A stretch of DNA of 64,000 bases, from positions 3,322,226-3,386,225 of the forward strand of contig PCDI01000004.1 in assembly GCA_002778195.1 (NCBI GenBank). Direction: 5' to 3'. Made by a program: the position numbers and the translations under genes. Source of the DNA: Raffaelea ambrosiae (taxonomy: Eukaryota > Ascomycota > Sordariomycetes > Ophiostomatales > Ophiostomataceae). Positions 46,956 to 59,896 of this stretch are shown in pieces. Each line of letters begins with the position of its first letter. Position 1 is the first letter of the stretch. The notes under the pieces were generated by a model. It saw nothing but the letters and a program-made list of their open reading frames with translations, was not told the origin of the DNA and ran no database searches.

Positions 46956-47781
46956 GACATTGACGACTGGCAGGGACGGGCAACGGGACGTTGGAGAAGG
47001 ACAGGGAAACATTCCCTGTTGGTGGCGTTTGGCAACCGCTGATAACCCAGATCGGTAATTTGGGGGGGAGTTTGCATGGGACATATTTGCATTATTTTGT
47101 TTTCTTAGCTTTGGATTTGAAGACTTTCTGCTGCGCGTTCATCTGCGATGTCATTTTGTCATTTTGTCATTTCGTACTTTTTTTTTCATATTCTGTTTCG
47201 CGCCTCACGCGGTATATATATATACATCCATCTTGTAGCTAGTTGCAACTCAAAATCAAACTCGGAAAATATACCATCCCGCATTCCACACAATGTGAAC
47301 AATCGTTGCTCCCTTGCGCCTTTCCACGTGATTGTAGAGTGTCTGACAGCCTACGCACCAAATCGGTGCCTTGCAGACATCGAGTGTGTAGTGGCGTATC
47401 AGTGGAGCAGAAGATGCCACAGTGCGGGGCATTTTCTTCTTGCGAGGCTCCAAAACTAGAACACGACAAATCAACCAATCCAGGCCAAAACGCCCTTTCC
47501 CTTCCCTCGTCTTCTCTCACTTTCTCTGCTTGCCTGCCTCTCTCGACCACCCCATTTTGCAGCGCGGCAGCTTCACCGAGCTCGGCAAGAGCCAGCAGAA
47601 CGTCAACAGCGACACAAGGCCGGCAGCAAGTACTTTAAAAAAGGAACAACCGACCCAGAGTTGCAGTCGGCAATCGGTTCCATTTATTTAATCAACGCTC
47701 TCCGGCTAGCATCAGCCAATCCAAGCAACACAAACCAGAGCGCAACTCGAGAGAGCTCGGCCAGAGCCATACACCACAACC
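46956..47781. other. intergenic, J-protein 3' end and txl1 promoter
   Basis: 3'-UTR-like T-rich DNA to about 47210, a TATATATATA tract at 47213-47224, then the upstream region of the thioredoxin gene. No gene seen. Confidence 0.55.
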
Positions 47782-49042
47782 ATGTCGTCCTCCAAGGTGG
47801 TCAAGATCACCTCCACGGCTCAGTTCGACGGACTCCTTCAGTCCTCCAAGATTGTCGTGGCCGACTGTGAGTTCCTTGCCCCACCTCGTGCCCTCATGCT
47901 CTGTTCTGTTTACCCAGTTTGATCTTTTGAGGAACAGCCTCACTGACCACTTCTCACCACCCCAGTCTTTGCTACCTGGTGTGGCCCCTGCCACATGATC
48001 GCCCCCGTCTTTGATAAGATCGCCGAGGCCCTCGCCAGCGAAAACGCCGTCACATTCGTCAAGGTCGACACCGATGTACAAAAGGCCATTGCCGCCCGCT
48101 ACCAGATCACCGCCCTCCCTACGTTTGTCCTCCTCCGCGAAGGCACTGTCATTGATAAGGTTCAGGGTGCGGACCCCCAGAAGTTGGAGTCGCTGGTGCG
48201 GAAGCTTGTGACTGAGGCGGGGGCGACAACCCCGCCGGGTGCCTCCGGCTCAGGAGCCGCCTCCGGCTCCGGCTCCGGCTCCTCCTCTTCTCCTTGGCGA
48301 GGCGCGGCGCTCCCCCGCGGCTACCATGACATCACTGACCAGGTCGAGCTCACCCGTCTGGAGCTGCTCAACGTGGACACTGACGGCGGCGGCGTGCGGA
48401 CGCTGTTTACACCAACAAAGCCCTCCGGCAAGGCGGATGCCAAGGACTGGGTCGAGAGCGACACGGACGAGCAGCTGATGCTGTTTGTGCCTTTCCAGTC
48501 AATGGTCAAGCTTCATACGCTGCAGGTGAGTGGGCAAAAGCCCGAGGTGGCAGATTTGGGCTGGGGTGCAGAAGACCCGGGACAAGAAGAAGGAAGAAGG
48601 AGAGAGAGGGGGGGGGGGGGAGAAGAGAGAAAATCCCAGGCAGGAGACAGACTTAAGCGCTGTGATCTTGATCTTTGTAGAGCCCACGCTAACCTCCCTT
48701 ACTTCCCAGATCACATCCCACCCTACTGATGACGCTGCCCGACCTTCGCTCATCAAGCTCTACAGTAACAGCACGCACAACTTGGGTTTTGACGAGGCTG
48801 AGGACAGGCAGGAGACGCAGGAAGTGGAGCTGAAGTCGTCGGACTGGAACGAGGAGGGCACGGCGTCGATTGGGCTGCGCTTCGTCAAGTTCCAGAACAT
48901 TAACAGTCTGGTCGTGTTTGTCGTGTCGGCCGAGGACGGGGCCGAGAAGGTGCGGCTTGACCGCATACGGCTGATTGGCGAGTCGGGCGAGAAGCGGGAG
49001 ATGGGCAAGCTGGAGAAGATTGGTGACGAGACAGGGGAGTAA
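47782..49042 (+). CDS. txl1: thioredoxin-like protein with PITH domain (Txl1/TXNL1)
   Basis: Three exons: 47782-47866, 47966-48525 and 48710-49042 (introns 99 and 184 nt), 325 aa. The thioredoxin fold (about 1-110) has the active site WCGPC (Cys34, Cys37), with the first splice falling in VADFF just before it, plus YQITALPTFVLL with the cis-Pro. A Gly/Ser linker precedes the PITH domain (about 130-320): RGYHDITDQVELTRLELLNV, DEQLMLFVPFQSMVKLHTLQ, splice, ITSHPTDDAARPSLIKLYSN, IGLRFVKFQNINSLVVFVVS. Known of the family: a cytosolic oxidoreductase bound to the 26S proteasome lid. The second intron contains a long purine tract (48571-48650). Length and order are as in other eukaryotes. Confidence 0.95.
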
Positions 49043-52000
49043 AGAGAGGCGTTCACAAGGCCAACTAGATGGACCAAGAGTTCGGGGATGACATGGGATC
49101 GAGGAGAAGAGGCGGCCCAAGGGAAATGATGAGAAAGTCTAGCCTTGTTCCTTTCTACAACAATTCTTACGACCTTGCACGACTGCATCGCAAACAAGCA
49201 GGCTCTCTCATTTTCATTTATTTGACTCCTGTTTTTTTCACTGTTATTTTTACGAGTACGGACTGATGAAGGCCAAAATGATTACCAACCAGAAAGGGGG
49301 TAGACCTGAGGAATATGATATGAGGAATACACAAAACAGCGAAAGGAGTCAGGCAAGGAGGCAAGAGAAAAGGAAGTCCACTGATAAAGGCTGAAAGCCT
49401 GGCATAGAAGCAAACGAAAAGATAGTCCGCCTTGTGTATTATTTATTCATTGGGTGTTTGTCTCTGAAAAAAAAAACCTTTTTTTAATCTTTTTAGCACC
49501 TTGATGAGATATCATTAGAAATTAAAACAAGAGGGACACCATAGGTTTCTGGTAACAGTTGACAGACTCAGTGTCAAATTGCAGGCAATTAAACTCCTTC
49601 TCATGAGGTCATAGCCCCAGGCCTTCTATAGCTTTCACCAGATTGGGTAGGTGGTGGCCAAGAAGAGAGGGCGCGTGGGTAAAAAGGGAAACGAGGCGAA
49701 GCAACGTGGTCGAAAGACCACACTACCACAAAAGCCAAAATAGCCGTCATATAGCATAGGCATTGCCCCAAAATCCAGGATTCCCCTTGAACGGACGGCC
49801 TGTTATCCCGAGGACTGTTGGGGCCAGGACAACCAGGTTTTCTGTTCTTTTTCTTGTCTGTTATCCTGGATCCGAGGGCGTCATATGGTCCTTCCTGTGC
49901 CATTTTGGCAAATTGAAATTGAAGGAGACAATGGCAGACAAGGTAGAGAGCAATATGATTGTAAATTTGCTGTTGGAGGGTCCACGGGCTTCCTCGAATT
50001 CCCGGTGAAATGACCTGCGGCCGCGTGGCAGTCAACCTCTAGTAGACAGTAGTTACCCTCCTTCGTCTCAGTCCCACAGCCCGGGATAAAGACGAGAGAT
50101 AGGACTGAAACCAAGACTTGCAACGCAGTGGCAAAACAAAATAATAAGAACTTGACCCCGGCAACCGAATTGCCCACCTAATGAGATCGCATCCTATCAT
50201 TGCATAGACTGAGCAACAACAGCAGACAAACATGAAAACGGGTAAATGTGCTTGTTGTTATGTGTGTGTGAGCCTGCAAAACGAGGGCCGATCTGTTTCA
50301 TCAAAGGAGAGCAGAAGAGAGGGAGCAAGTGGATGGGAGGCGACAAATGACAACAGAGTAGGAAACAATCGAAATATATGGACGATCCAACTAAGCAGAA
50401 CAGATTGTGTTAGAGAAAGCAGATGCTCTACCCGTGATCGGCGCCGCCGCCGAACATGTACGAGTATGGTTGTGTGTTCTATTTATGTAAATGCCACATC
50501 TCGAGGGACCGTTCTGAGTGGTTGTGGGTAGTTCTGGTTAGGTTGCAGCCACTTGCTGCACACATATATGGATGGCAAATGATGATCCAGTCCCAGGACA
50601 GATTGTCTACAATCTGTGCGCTGGGGTCGAAACGGAAGCTGGCAAGAAAACTGCATTGGACGCTTTGCATGCCGACATTGATTGCGGCACAGCAAACTCG
50701 CAAAGAGGGCAGCACAACAAAGCAGAGCAGCATAAGTTGCGTCACAGCGACAAGACCGAGCAAAAAGGAGAGGCTCATTTACTTGTCGCCTTGTCCGGGC
50801 AGATGACCACGGAAAGCTCATCTCTCTTTCTTCGCCTCTGCAAGGACATGTCTAAACGTTCATTGCGATGCCACCCTGCATGATGCTGCAGGGGCAGTGT
50901 CCTATCCCGTGCGTCCTGGCCGAGATGGAGGCTCGACCAAAGACGTCTGTTCGCGATGGCATACGTGAGAAACACCGACATGGGGTAATCAGCGGTGGCC
51001 GGAGCAAACGAGAGAAAGGAGGGGGGCGAAGGACCTTCGTTTTCGGCTTCCAGAAGGGCAAAAAGTGAAGAACCTCCAGAGACGAAAATAGCATCGGACC
51101 AAAACAGCATTGTCACATCAACAAAGAGCAACAATAGCCAACCAGGATGGGATCAATCAACGAGAAAAGGAAGCTGATGGATGCATGCAACCCTAATACT
51201 CATATCACGATACTAGCCTCACCAGGTACGTCCCAAAGGAGCCTTTCCTACGTTGGCCAAATTTGGCACGGATCATTTTCCCAATCAATCACAAATGCGG
51301 TGGTCTCCGTGCGGCGTGGATCCCAAAACCAACATTTTCTCGTCCCTTTTCAGAGCAAGAATATCCTTCCGTAGGCGTATATCTGTTCGACCCCCTGCCG
51401 TAGTCTGCCTGGTAGAGGAAAAACCCAGAGCAAAACGTCCAGCAGGAAGAATGAGCCGATGTGCAATTCCGTTATTCTGTGACACGACTGACGCTGCGAA
51501 TCGGGGCTCCCACTCCCCCCTCCGAAGAGAAGAGAACGAAAGACCCCATCCATTGATATGAACTCGAGCAACACGGGTAGATGTAATATGAAAGTCGTGC
51601 CGCCGCACGAAGAAAAAAAAAGAAGAAAGAAAATTTTTAAAAGACGAAGCGCAAAAAATTCGGTCTAAATAGGCATTGTAGATTGTGGGGCCACAGTTCT
51701 TGGTCAGTGATTGGCTATTATCCGAGCCCCGTTCTGTCACGTGTATACACATGTGACACACATTTGGCAAATTTCCGTTGTTCCTGATTTTAGTCTGTAA
51801 ACTATTGTGCTTAGTTCTGAAAACTCAGTTTCTCGCCAAAACTGTAATGGCACCTGGAACTACCGCGTAGATACAAAACACCAAACATGCAAATCAAGCA
51901 GGCGATCGCCTCTGCTCCTGCCCATTTCCAAAGGCCTGTGCGTGCATATCACTTCGCGTCCCTTTCCGAAGCAGGATTTGTATGCAACGAAAGAAAGGAA

Positions 52001-55000
52001 CAACGACAAGCCAAGTACAAAGAATTGTCGTGATGCTATGCCTGAGCGTTGTGCATATGCACCTACCACGTATCAACAACCTAGGTGGTTATTTGCGTTG
52101 GGTGTTTCCAACGTCGGACCCAAGCTTGTTTTGTCTGTTACAGTACTATGAGACGGGCTTTATAATTCTGTAGTGACAAATGGTCTGCACATCTGTTGTA
52201 GCCCGAGAGAAGTAACTGGTTGCGAGCAGGATCCAGGACGCATGGTTCTGGTCCACTGGGTTTATTAGAGCCGCAGTTGGCGCTCCTCCAATTTCGGCCC
52301 TCCACCTGGTCCTACGAACCCAGGTAATTCTTCTCCGCGAGGCAGGGGTCGGTGTGGGGAGATTGACAAAAAAGAGGTCAAACCACATTGACACAGATTG
52401 CCCGTTTCTGTTTCGGCACCGAGAAAATCCTCAAATGGAAGGAAGCGATTCTCAAAAACTCAAATGAAGAGGAAGATGAAAACATGCATGACCTGACTTC
52501 TTTTGCGGTTAGGGCTGTGACAGGATTGTCCTCTTGTAGCTTGGGTCGGTCATCAGTATGATCGCTGTTGACCAGCCTGGGAAGGACACTTGCCGGACCC
52601 AAAAATATTGAAAATCGAAACAGAAACGCAGAACGCAGCATACAGAAATAGAAGCGACGCGACAATTTCAATTTAGTTGCATGATGGGCATCGTCGCCCA
52701 AGGGACAAGATATTTGGATATGCGTACCAAAGGACATGATTAGACAGCCCGTAACAGGTTCTTGGCGAAAACAAAAACGAGGATTGCCCACTGGCAGCAC
52801 CGAGCACAAACAGGCACGTTTGATCTGGTTGGTGCGGCTTGCCATCTTGGGTAGACCACTAGGCATTTGCCAACTCGTTCCGAAGGTAAGTAGCCATGTC
52901 TTGAAAGAAACGGAGAAAAAAACAGCAGTTTGATTTCTTTGTTAAAACTACTTTGCAGGCCGAAGACTGTCTCTCTCGTTGGACTTCCCATGTACACACA
53001 AAGCACACGCAAGGCCGTCAACTCAGCAGTGTAAGTCGGCATTGTGGAATGGCCTTATTGTGCGACATGCTCGTGCAAGTCCATTGATATGTCGCAAGGA
53101 CGATGTTTCGAGCCGATGCATTTGCCTCTCTTTATCAGTGACTTCTTGGTTGGGCAATGCTTCGTAACAAGAACCACCCGTACACGAGCATCCCGTCTAG
53201 CCGCCATAGTTAGCTTACAGAAATTTGCCATTTGTGCCAGAGACAGAAACGGAGGCAGAGTACAACCCGGCGGCGGCGAAGGATGGTCGGCGAGCAGGCC
53301 AGTGACGCCAGCCAGTCGACGGGACAAATAAGCGTCCACTGAGCACGCCTAGTACCCTGTGGCCAGCCAGCTAGCCAGGCCCAAAGGCTCACTGGGTGGC
53401 GGTGTGGAGTCCTTATATTAAACGCGGCAGAGGATGCCCACCACAGTCCTGTCGTCGTCAGCAGTTATTGGCGGTGTATTTGTGTACTCGTAGTCCTGCG
53501 CCGGATCTTGTAGAACAGTGGCCGGGCTGCAGTCCTTAATGGCCGTGATAATGGGTCCCAATGGGCGCCCCAGCCAGACAACGCTTCTCCCGGGTTGGGT
53601 CTTCTCTCTCCGTGTCGGCAGACGGCAGACACATCATTATGCGATGGCACAGGAAGCGGGTGGGTCAACCAGCTGGACGCGAAGGCTGGTCCAGAAGAAG
53701 GGAGCCAGAAGAAGGGAGTTGGGGAAAATGAAACGAGAGAAGCTCAAATAGAGAGTGATCCTGCCAGTCGGCGCTCTTTCTCTTCTTGGAGCTGTGGCCG
53801 GGAGGCGAGGCGGGCGAGGAAAGAGCCAAGCAGGACACAGTGTAAGACAAGGCAGGAAAACGACAGGAAAGGAAAGAGCGATGGGCGCAACCAGCCAGCC
53901 CCTATTCTTATTTGCAACAGCATCGCCTTCTTCGTGATCATCACGACTTTTCACGTCGGGTTCTCCATATGGATACCACTTTATGCCTTCTCCTGCTTGC
54001 CCCTTTTCTCTCTCACTTCTGCCCTATGAAAAAAACGCCATGGGCTTCTCAAGCATCGAATCACTGGCAAATACACCGCGCTCGATATGCCAGTGGCAAG
54101 GACTGGCCTTCGACAATGCCTCTAGGTCTCAATATACTCGGCCTCAATATACCCCCAACACAGCATCTGCGCAGGCTGAACAAGACACCCCTTCCCCTCT
54201 CGTTCTTCCAGAGCCGCCGTTGGAGGGATCCCAGGCGCATCCCACGTCCCCGTACTTGCACACCCCCCCCCCCTCTCCCCGTCTCCAGCCTGGCATATTA
54301 TCCAACAGAGAGAAGTCCTGGGGCTCCCAGCAAATCCACCCCTGTTCATCGTCCCTTCAACACGCCCCCTCCACTTGAAACCCCGGCTCCAGGGCCTCGA
54401 CTTACGTACATAGTAGTAACTAGCTAGTTAATTCTTGTGGCTTATCCGTTTGGGCCTCTTTTGCCCGCAACTCGGAACTCCTCTTTCGGTTTGTCTGATG
54501 CACAAAACTGCATACAGCGTTTCTGTTTCCACGACACGTTACCATGGATCGCTCCCCCTTTCCCGTCTCCCACAAGACAAGGCCCCGTACGCCTTTAAAC
54601 GTCTTGATGGCCCTTGGCTGCCATTTTGCGGACAGTTCTGTCTTGGGCTGCCTTTCATACCAACCATCGTATTCAAATCCCATTGCCGCCGTATACTCAC
54701 CAAACAACGGCTTGCACTAACAGCATAAACCATAACCCCCTATACCCCAAATATAGCACACCCCGTCTTCCTTTTGTTTGCTGTCTCTTAATCCCATGCT
54801 TGTCCGATAATATGCATCTTATTATAACGCGGTTGCAATTGGCCACAACCCTTCCCCAAACCGAAACCAACCACACGCAGCCCGGCCACAGCACAACGCC
54901 CATTCCTCTGTCTGCAGAGCGATCTCCTGAATTCCTTCTTGTGATTTCACTTCCTCCGCCTTCTGGCTCTCACCAGGAAATAAAAAAATTATGGCAAAAT

Positions 55001-56082
55001 GTGCTCCGCACTCTTGGTTGTGCAATTTTTCCATCCATGGATCGAGGATGCCGTGTAAGATGACCTCTTTCGTTTTCGTGTCCCTGTTCTGTCTCCATGC
55101 TTCTCGTTCTCAACTTGGTCAGATTGCTTTGTCTGCGTCAGCTCGACTGCCCCATCGTCCGGCACCGTCATCCTTCGCTTCGACCAACTGCCTGTTTTGG
55201 CGTTTCTGGGCGCTGGGCTCTCCTGATGTTCTCCGGGGATCTTGCAACTTGGCTCTTAGTTTTTTCCCCAGCCGTTCCCCAGCCGTTCCCCGGCCGTCCT
55301 TGGTTTTCGCTATTGCATGTCCTCCGTCTGGTTGCCTTCGCTTGCGTCGCTTGTACTTTCTATCTGTCCGCTCTCGCCCATCCTGCCCATTCCTGCCCTC
55401 CCTTCCAGCCAAGTCGCCCCGGTCCATAAGCTCCTCTCCATAATCTGCCCTTTTGGTTCCCGTGCGGCACATCGCTCAACGTCGAACCAACGGCGCCGTT
55501 TTCTCTGCGGACCCCGTGATGCGATCTCCTCGCCGTCCACGCACGATGGTTGGTGGGATCGGCTAGCTAGTGCATAGGCTGTGCATTGGTCAGGGTCTTG
55601 GTAAGGGTCTTGGTAAGTGTCTTGAATACGTGAGCTGCAGCCTGCCTCGGGCCTATAGGAACGGATCGTTGTCGTGAGCTCGCTGCTGGCCGCCTCTAGG
55701 CCCTGCTGCGGCCTGTCGTCTCGCCCAAGCGCTTCTGCTGGTTCGCCTTTGTCAGTGTCACTGGGTCCCTTCGTGCATCTTAGTCCGTCTGTTTGAAACC
55801 AACTCGAGAGTAGCCCGTCTCCGTCGATGTGCTCTTAGCCCCCTAGCGAGGCCCGTCCAGCAGGACACCCAATCGCACATCTCCCCATCCAGTTGCTCGC
55901 GTCGTTGGCTGCATCCGGATTCGCCAGCATGCCTCTGCATATGCAGCATTCACTTTAAGCGCATCCATCTTGCAGCCATCCAAGCAGCCGTTGCCTAGAC
56001 CCAGCCCAGCACACAATCCCATACAGACAGACAGACGTACATACACGCCCCCCTACGAGTACACAGTAACAACCCACACACC

Positions 56083-56120
<38 letters not shown>
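49043..56120. other. gene-poor stretch (about 7 kb)
   Basis: No ORF here has protein-like composition or a domain. The longest frames (52866-52378 minus, 53912-54427 plus, 51770-51285 minus) look like chance. Contains TACGAGTA words at 49251, 50459, 53485 and 56054, a TACATAGTA word at 54407, and an 11-bp tandem repeat (CCCCAGCCGTT-like) near 55265-55295. Confidence 0.55.
56086..56117. repeat. GA microsatellite
   Basis: Uninterrupted (GA)n of about 32 nt. Confidence 0.9.
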
Positions 56121-56121
<1 letters not shown>

Positions 56122-58273
56122 TGGCCCATGCGCTGCCCCTGCCCTCGCTTCTCGACGTACCCTGTCCCATTGTGCGATTGTCCCTACGTCCCGGCTGCAG
56201 TGACATGCTGTGCTCCCGGCTGCATTCCGGACGGCACAGCAGCCCTAGAAGACACGGGCGTGCTCTTGTCCTTTCTTGTTTGCCTTTTCCTCTCTGCAGC
56301 AGTCTTTTCTCTCCCAAAACGCACGCCCTCTCTTAGCAGCCACGCCCCTCTTTCCACCCTCCGGTACGCCCTCCTTCCCATGCTTTCCTAGTGAAATAAG
56401 ACACAATCTGCAATATAGGACTGATAAAAATGCTACACATGGCGGCCAAACACCACGACATACTACGCGTGCCAGAAGCCTCGAATGGTAGCATTTCGTT
56501 TCAAAGGGAGGGCATGCTGTTCCCTTCCAAAGCCGCCAAGTGACGTATCTCACTTTCGTGCACTTGCCTTGTCCGTTGTCGCCCCAAGGGACCCCAGGTT
56601 CAGCTACTGCTTTTTCGTATTGCTCGTTCTTGGTCTCTTTTTTTTTTTTTCCCTGCCCGGCCCCGTTTGCCTTCTTCTTTTGCCTTCCTCGTAATGTGCC
56701 TCTTCCAAGCCAGACGCGGAAACATAGATCATCCCTTCTCCGGTCACGCAGTCTGTGCCTTTTCATTCCCTTATTTCTTTGCTTGCTCCATCCCGTGTGC
56801 GTCCCATCTTTCTGTCCTCTTGTGCTATTATTTCTTTTCTTCCTCTCCCTCTTCTGCACTCGTCCGTCCGCCCCTTCTAAGCTTCCCTTTGTGTCTTTAT
56901 TTCAGGATTATTCCCCTTTATATTTCCCTTTCCACCTGTCCTTTTAAGAAGTTCGCTATTTCTGGCCCTGGTTCTCACGTTCTTTGGGTTCATTTGCCTC
57001 GACCGCACTTTCTTCCCTGCTTCCTCTTTGTTGTTGTCTTACAGTGTTCCCTTTTCTACTTCTTCCCCAGCTGTTTTTCTCATTTTTATTTTATTGCTGC
57101 AGAGCTATATATAAACGAGCATACACGGCCCTCCGAGCCCCGCCTGAGCTGCATCCACCACCTTGCTTCTCCCTGCCTCTTTTCTCCTTCTCCAGCTATT
57201 CTATCCCACCAGACATTATAGATATTCCACATCGTCATACTAGTTACGGCATTCCCCGTATCGTCCTATTTACAATCATCCACTTCAACTTTGCTGCAGA
57301 ATCCCCCTGCCTTCTGATTGATACTACAAACGATCACAAGGACGTCGCAACCATCACCCCATGCACTTGCATATCGTACGTGCCACCTCGCTCCATAATC
57401 GACGCCCATCCTTCGGCAACCTGGCCGGGCCAAGACAAAAAAATAAAATAAAAATTCAACAGCGCCTTCTTTGCACAAGATCAGCAATTATACCCCTTCC
57501 TGCAGACGGCGTTTTCGAGGTGTATATCTACAGACAAAGGGCCCCAGCCATTTCTTTCATGTCCCTTCGTCCTCTTTATTGCAGGACTTGACAGTCAGCC
57601 CGCCTTCGTTTCTTTGATATCATTCACGTCGCCGGCACCCGTTCCCTACCTTTCCGTCCTTGCAGATTTTGGACGCGCGAAAAGCACGTATATGCACACC
57701 CACATATACTGAGCCGAGTCCATTCCGAGACGCTGTGAATTTCAAGAGGCGGTGTTCGGTTGTGTTTGAACGGGTTGGGCCCCATCACGATCTGCAAAGA
57801 CTGGCCCATAGTTTCGATTCTCAGGTCGACACGAGGAAAGTGAGGCTGGTTCGGTTAATTTCGAACCACAACCACAGCCAGACTTTGAGAATCGACGATT
57901 CCAAGCAAAGGACTGGGCAATCCCAAAATAAGAGCCCAGAAAGACGGCAGGAAAAAGAAAACCGCAAATTCACCACCCCACCACATCGCGTCGATCCCAA
58001 GGCATAATACACACCACAGGAGCTTTGGGCAACAGAAAGAGAAAGAGAAACTGCAGGTCAAAACAGAAGAAGAATAAAAAGAGGCGACTGCCAGCCCGTT
58101 GTTGTTCCTGTTTCTTCTGTTCCTCAATTCTCTCCTGGAGCCGGCTATATCTTCTTGCCTCCCACGCCCCCTCCCATCCCTCGTCTCCTCTCTTGCACCC
58201 CATAAGTAGAACATATTTGCTTTTTTTTCTTTTTCTTTTTTTTTTTTGGCTATCACTTCCCATTATCGTCACA
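56121..58273 (+). promoter_or_regulatory. long pyrimidine-rich leader/promoter of the 2EXR gene
   Basis: Persistent C/T-rich plus strand, especially 56230-57240 and 58100-58250, just upstream of the 2EXR ATG. It mirrors the leader of the cyclin gene. Parts may be transcribed 5' UTR with introns; extent inferred. Confidence 0.4.
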
Positions 58274-59896
58274 ATGTTCTCGCCACAACAACACCAAGCT
58301 TCCCACTCATACCATCACCCACACGCAGCCATGTCGCAGAACTTTCGCAACTTCTCGTCTCTGCCTCCTGAAATCCGGACCATGATCTGGGAGTACTCTC
58401 TGCCCGATGCTCGCGTTTTCGAAGTCATGGATATCCCTCACGCAAAGCAGAAGATGGACGCTGCCAGCGGCCTCATGTTTGCCAATGTCCACCACGAGCC
58501 GCCACCGGCTCTGGCTGCAGTCTGCCGGGAATCTCGCTACTTCGTCCTCCGCCACTACAAGCCCCTCACGCTGGGCCTCACCACCAAGTATGTTGATCTG
58601 TCACGCGACATGCTTCTCCTGGAGCCGTATCTACTCCTCAAGCGCCTGCACCGCACGCTTCAATTCATGAGCCGTATTCCGCTCATTCGCGACCATTTGG
58701 CCTGTCTGGCCCTGGGCACGAGCTACGGCATCTACACGGGCATCTGCCACCCCGTGCTGAGCTGGAAGGTGGCCAAGAGCAACATGGGAAAGCTTCTTTC
58801 CAGCCTGGCCAAGTTTCCCCGGCTGAAGACTCTGCTCTTCGTGGTGCACCAAGAGTTCCAATTCGAGTTTGACTTCCGCTATCCCCCAAGCTTGCCTGTG
58901 CAACACCACCATTCCGGCTACAACTATGCCGTTAACAGCCTGCCATCGCCCTCATATTCGGCGACTTCCAATATGGCGCCACCTCAGCAGCACCAGTATG
59001 CACCTCCGCCTCCTCCGCACAACCTCCCGCGGGCAACCATTGCCATTCCGCCATCTCCCGGCTCATCGCCTTTGCCGCCACATATGCAGCCGCATGTTGT
59101 GTCGCAAGGCTACCGCGGCATCCCCACACAGCTTCCCCTGCCCCCGCCGCCATCGCCTCCCGAACTGCACCCCAACAGTGTGCACCAAGGTCCCATGTAC
59201 GCCAATGCTGCTGCTACTCCTCTTCCTCCTCCTCCTCCTCCCCCTTCGCGGCCCATTGTCCCGCAGTCACTCCGCCCGCAACTGGTTCACCAAGCCTACC
59301 GGTTCAAGTTCGACATTGAAGCCAACATCAATTGCCACCCACGGCGTCCACACCTTAATGAGCTGCTCTTCTATCCACTGGAGGACAGCCGTGAAGAGGA
59401 CAAGGATGATTGGGAGGCCTTGATCAACAACAGCACCGGTGGCAACGGAGGAGCAATGAGTGGTATGAACGGCTTTGGCTCGATGAACGGAGGGAGTGGC
59501 GGCATGGGCATGGATGGTGAAGACGAAGAAGACAACGAATGGTGCGACCCCTGGCCGACCAATGACGACTGGCGACGGTTTCGGCGGCGCTTCCAACGAG
59601 CTGTGGTATCTACGCTGAAGAAAGGACTGGCCGGCTGCGGACACAACGAATTCTGCGTGGGCGTGGACGACAAGAAACAGACACTGCAGCCGCGCTGCCG
59701 TGGCGGCGGCTTTGGTTACAGCAGACCGCAGGCCTACAGTAACAGGAACGGCCCTTACAGCTTGCATGGGAACAGCAGCAGCAGCAGCAGCAGCAGCGTG
59801 AACAGCAATGCAAACCGCCGGCGGTACTCACTGCGCCACAGCCTCCCGGCTATCAAGGGAGCTAGTCTGCTATGGCGATATACCCGCGGTGACTGA
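58274..59896 (+). CDS. 2EXR-domain protein
   Basis: Single exon, 540 aa from ATG at 58274 (CACAATGTT); the frame upstream of this ATG is pyrimidine-rich leader. A His-rich start is followed by the 2EXR signature at about residues 24-52 (FRNFSSLPPEIRTMIWEYSL, then ARVFEV), continuing PALAAVCRESRYFVLRHYKP and VDLSRDMLLLEPYLLLKRLH. The second part of the fold includes LACLALGTSYGIYTGICHPV and FPRLKTLLFVV. The middle (about 215-345) is Pro-rich, with a run of prolines. An acidic segment, NEWCDPWPTNDDWRRFRRRF, comes later. The Ser-rich tail ends LLWRYTRGD. 2EXR proteins are common in filamentous fungi, are F-box-like in their first helix, and are mostly uncharacterised. The family call is firm; role unknown. 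Confidence 0.88.
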   Translation: MFSPQQHQASHSYHHPHAAMSQNFRNFSSLPPEIRTMIWEYSLPDARVFEVMDIPHAKQKMDAASGLMFANVHHEPPPALAAVCRESRYFVLRHYKPLTLGLTTKYVDLSRDMLLLEPYLLLKRLHRTLQFMSRIPLIRDHLACLALGTSYGIYTGICHPVLSWKVAKSNMGKLLSSLAKFPRLKTLLFVVHQEFQFEFDFRYPPSLPVQHHHSGYNYAVNSLPSPSYSATSNMAPPQQHQYAPPPPPHNLPRATIAIPPSPGSSPLPPHMQPHVVSQGYRGIPTQLPLPPPPSPPELHPNSVHQGPMYANAAATPLPPPPPPPSRPIVPQSLRPQLVHQAYRFKFDIEANINCHPRRPHLNELLFYPLEDSREEDKDDWEALINNSTGGNGGAMSGMNGFGSMNGGSGGMGMDGEDEEDNEWCDPWPTNDDWRRFRRRFQRAVVSTLKKGLAGCGHNEFCVGVDDKKQTLQPRCRGGGFGYSRPQAYSNRNGPYSLHGNSSSSSSSSVNSNANRRRYSLRHSLPAIKGASLLWRYTRGD

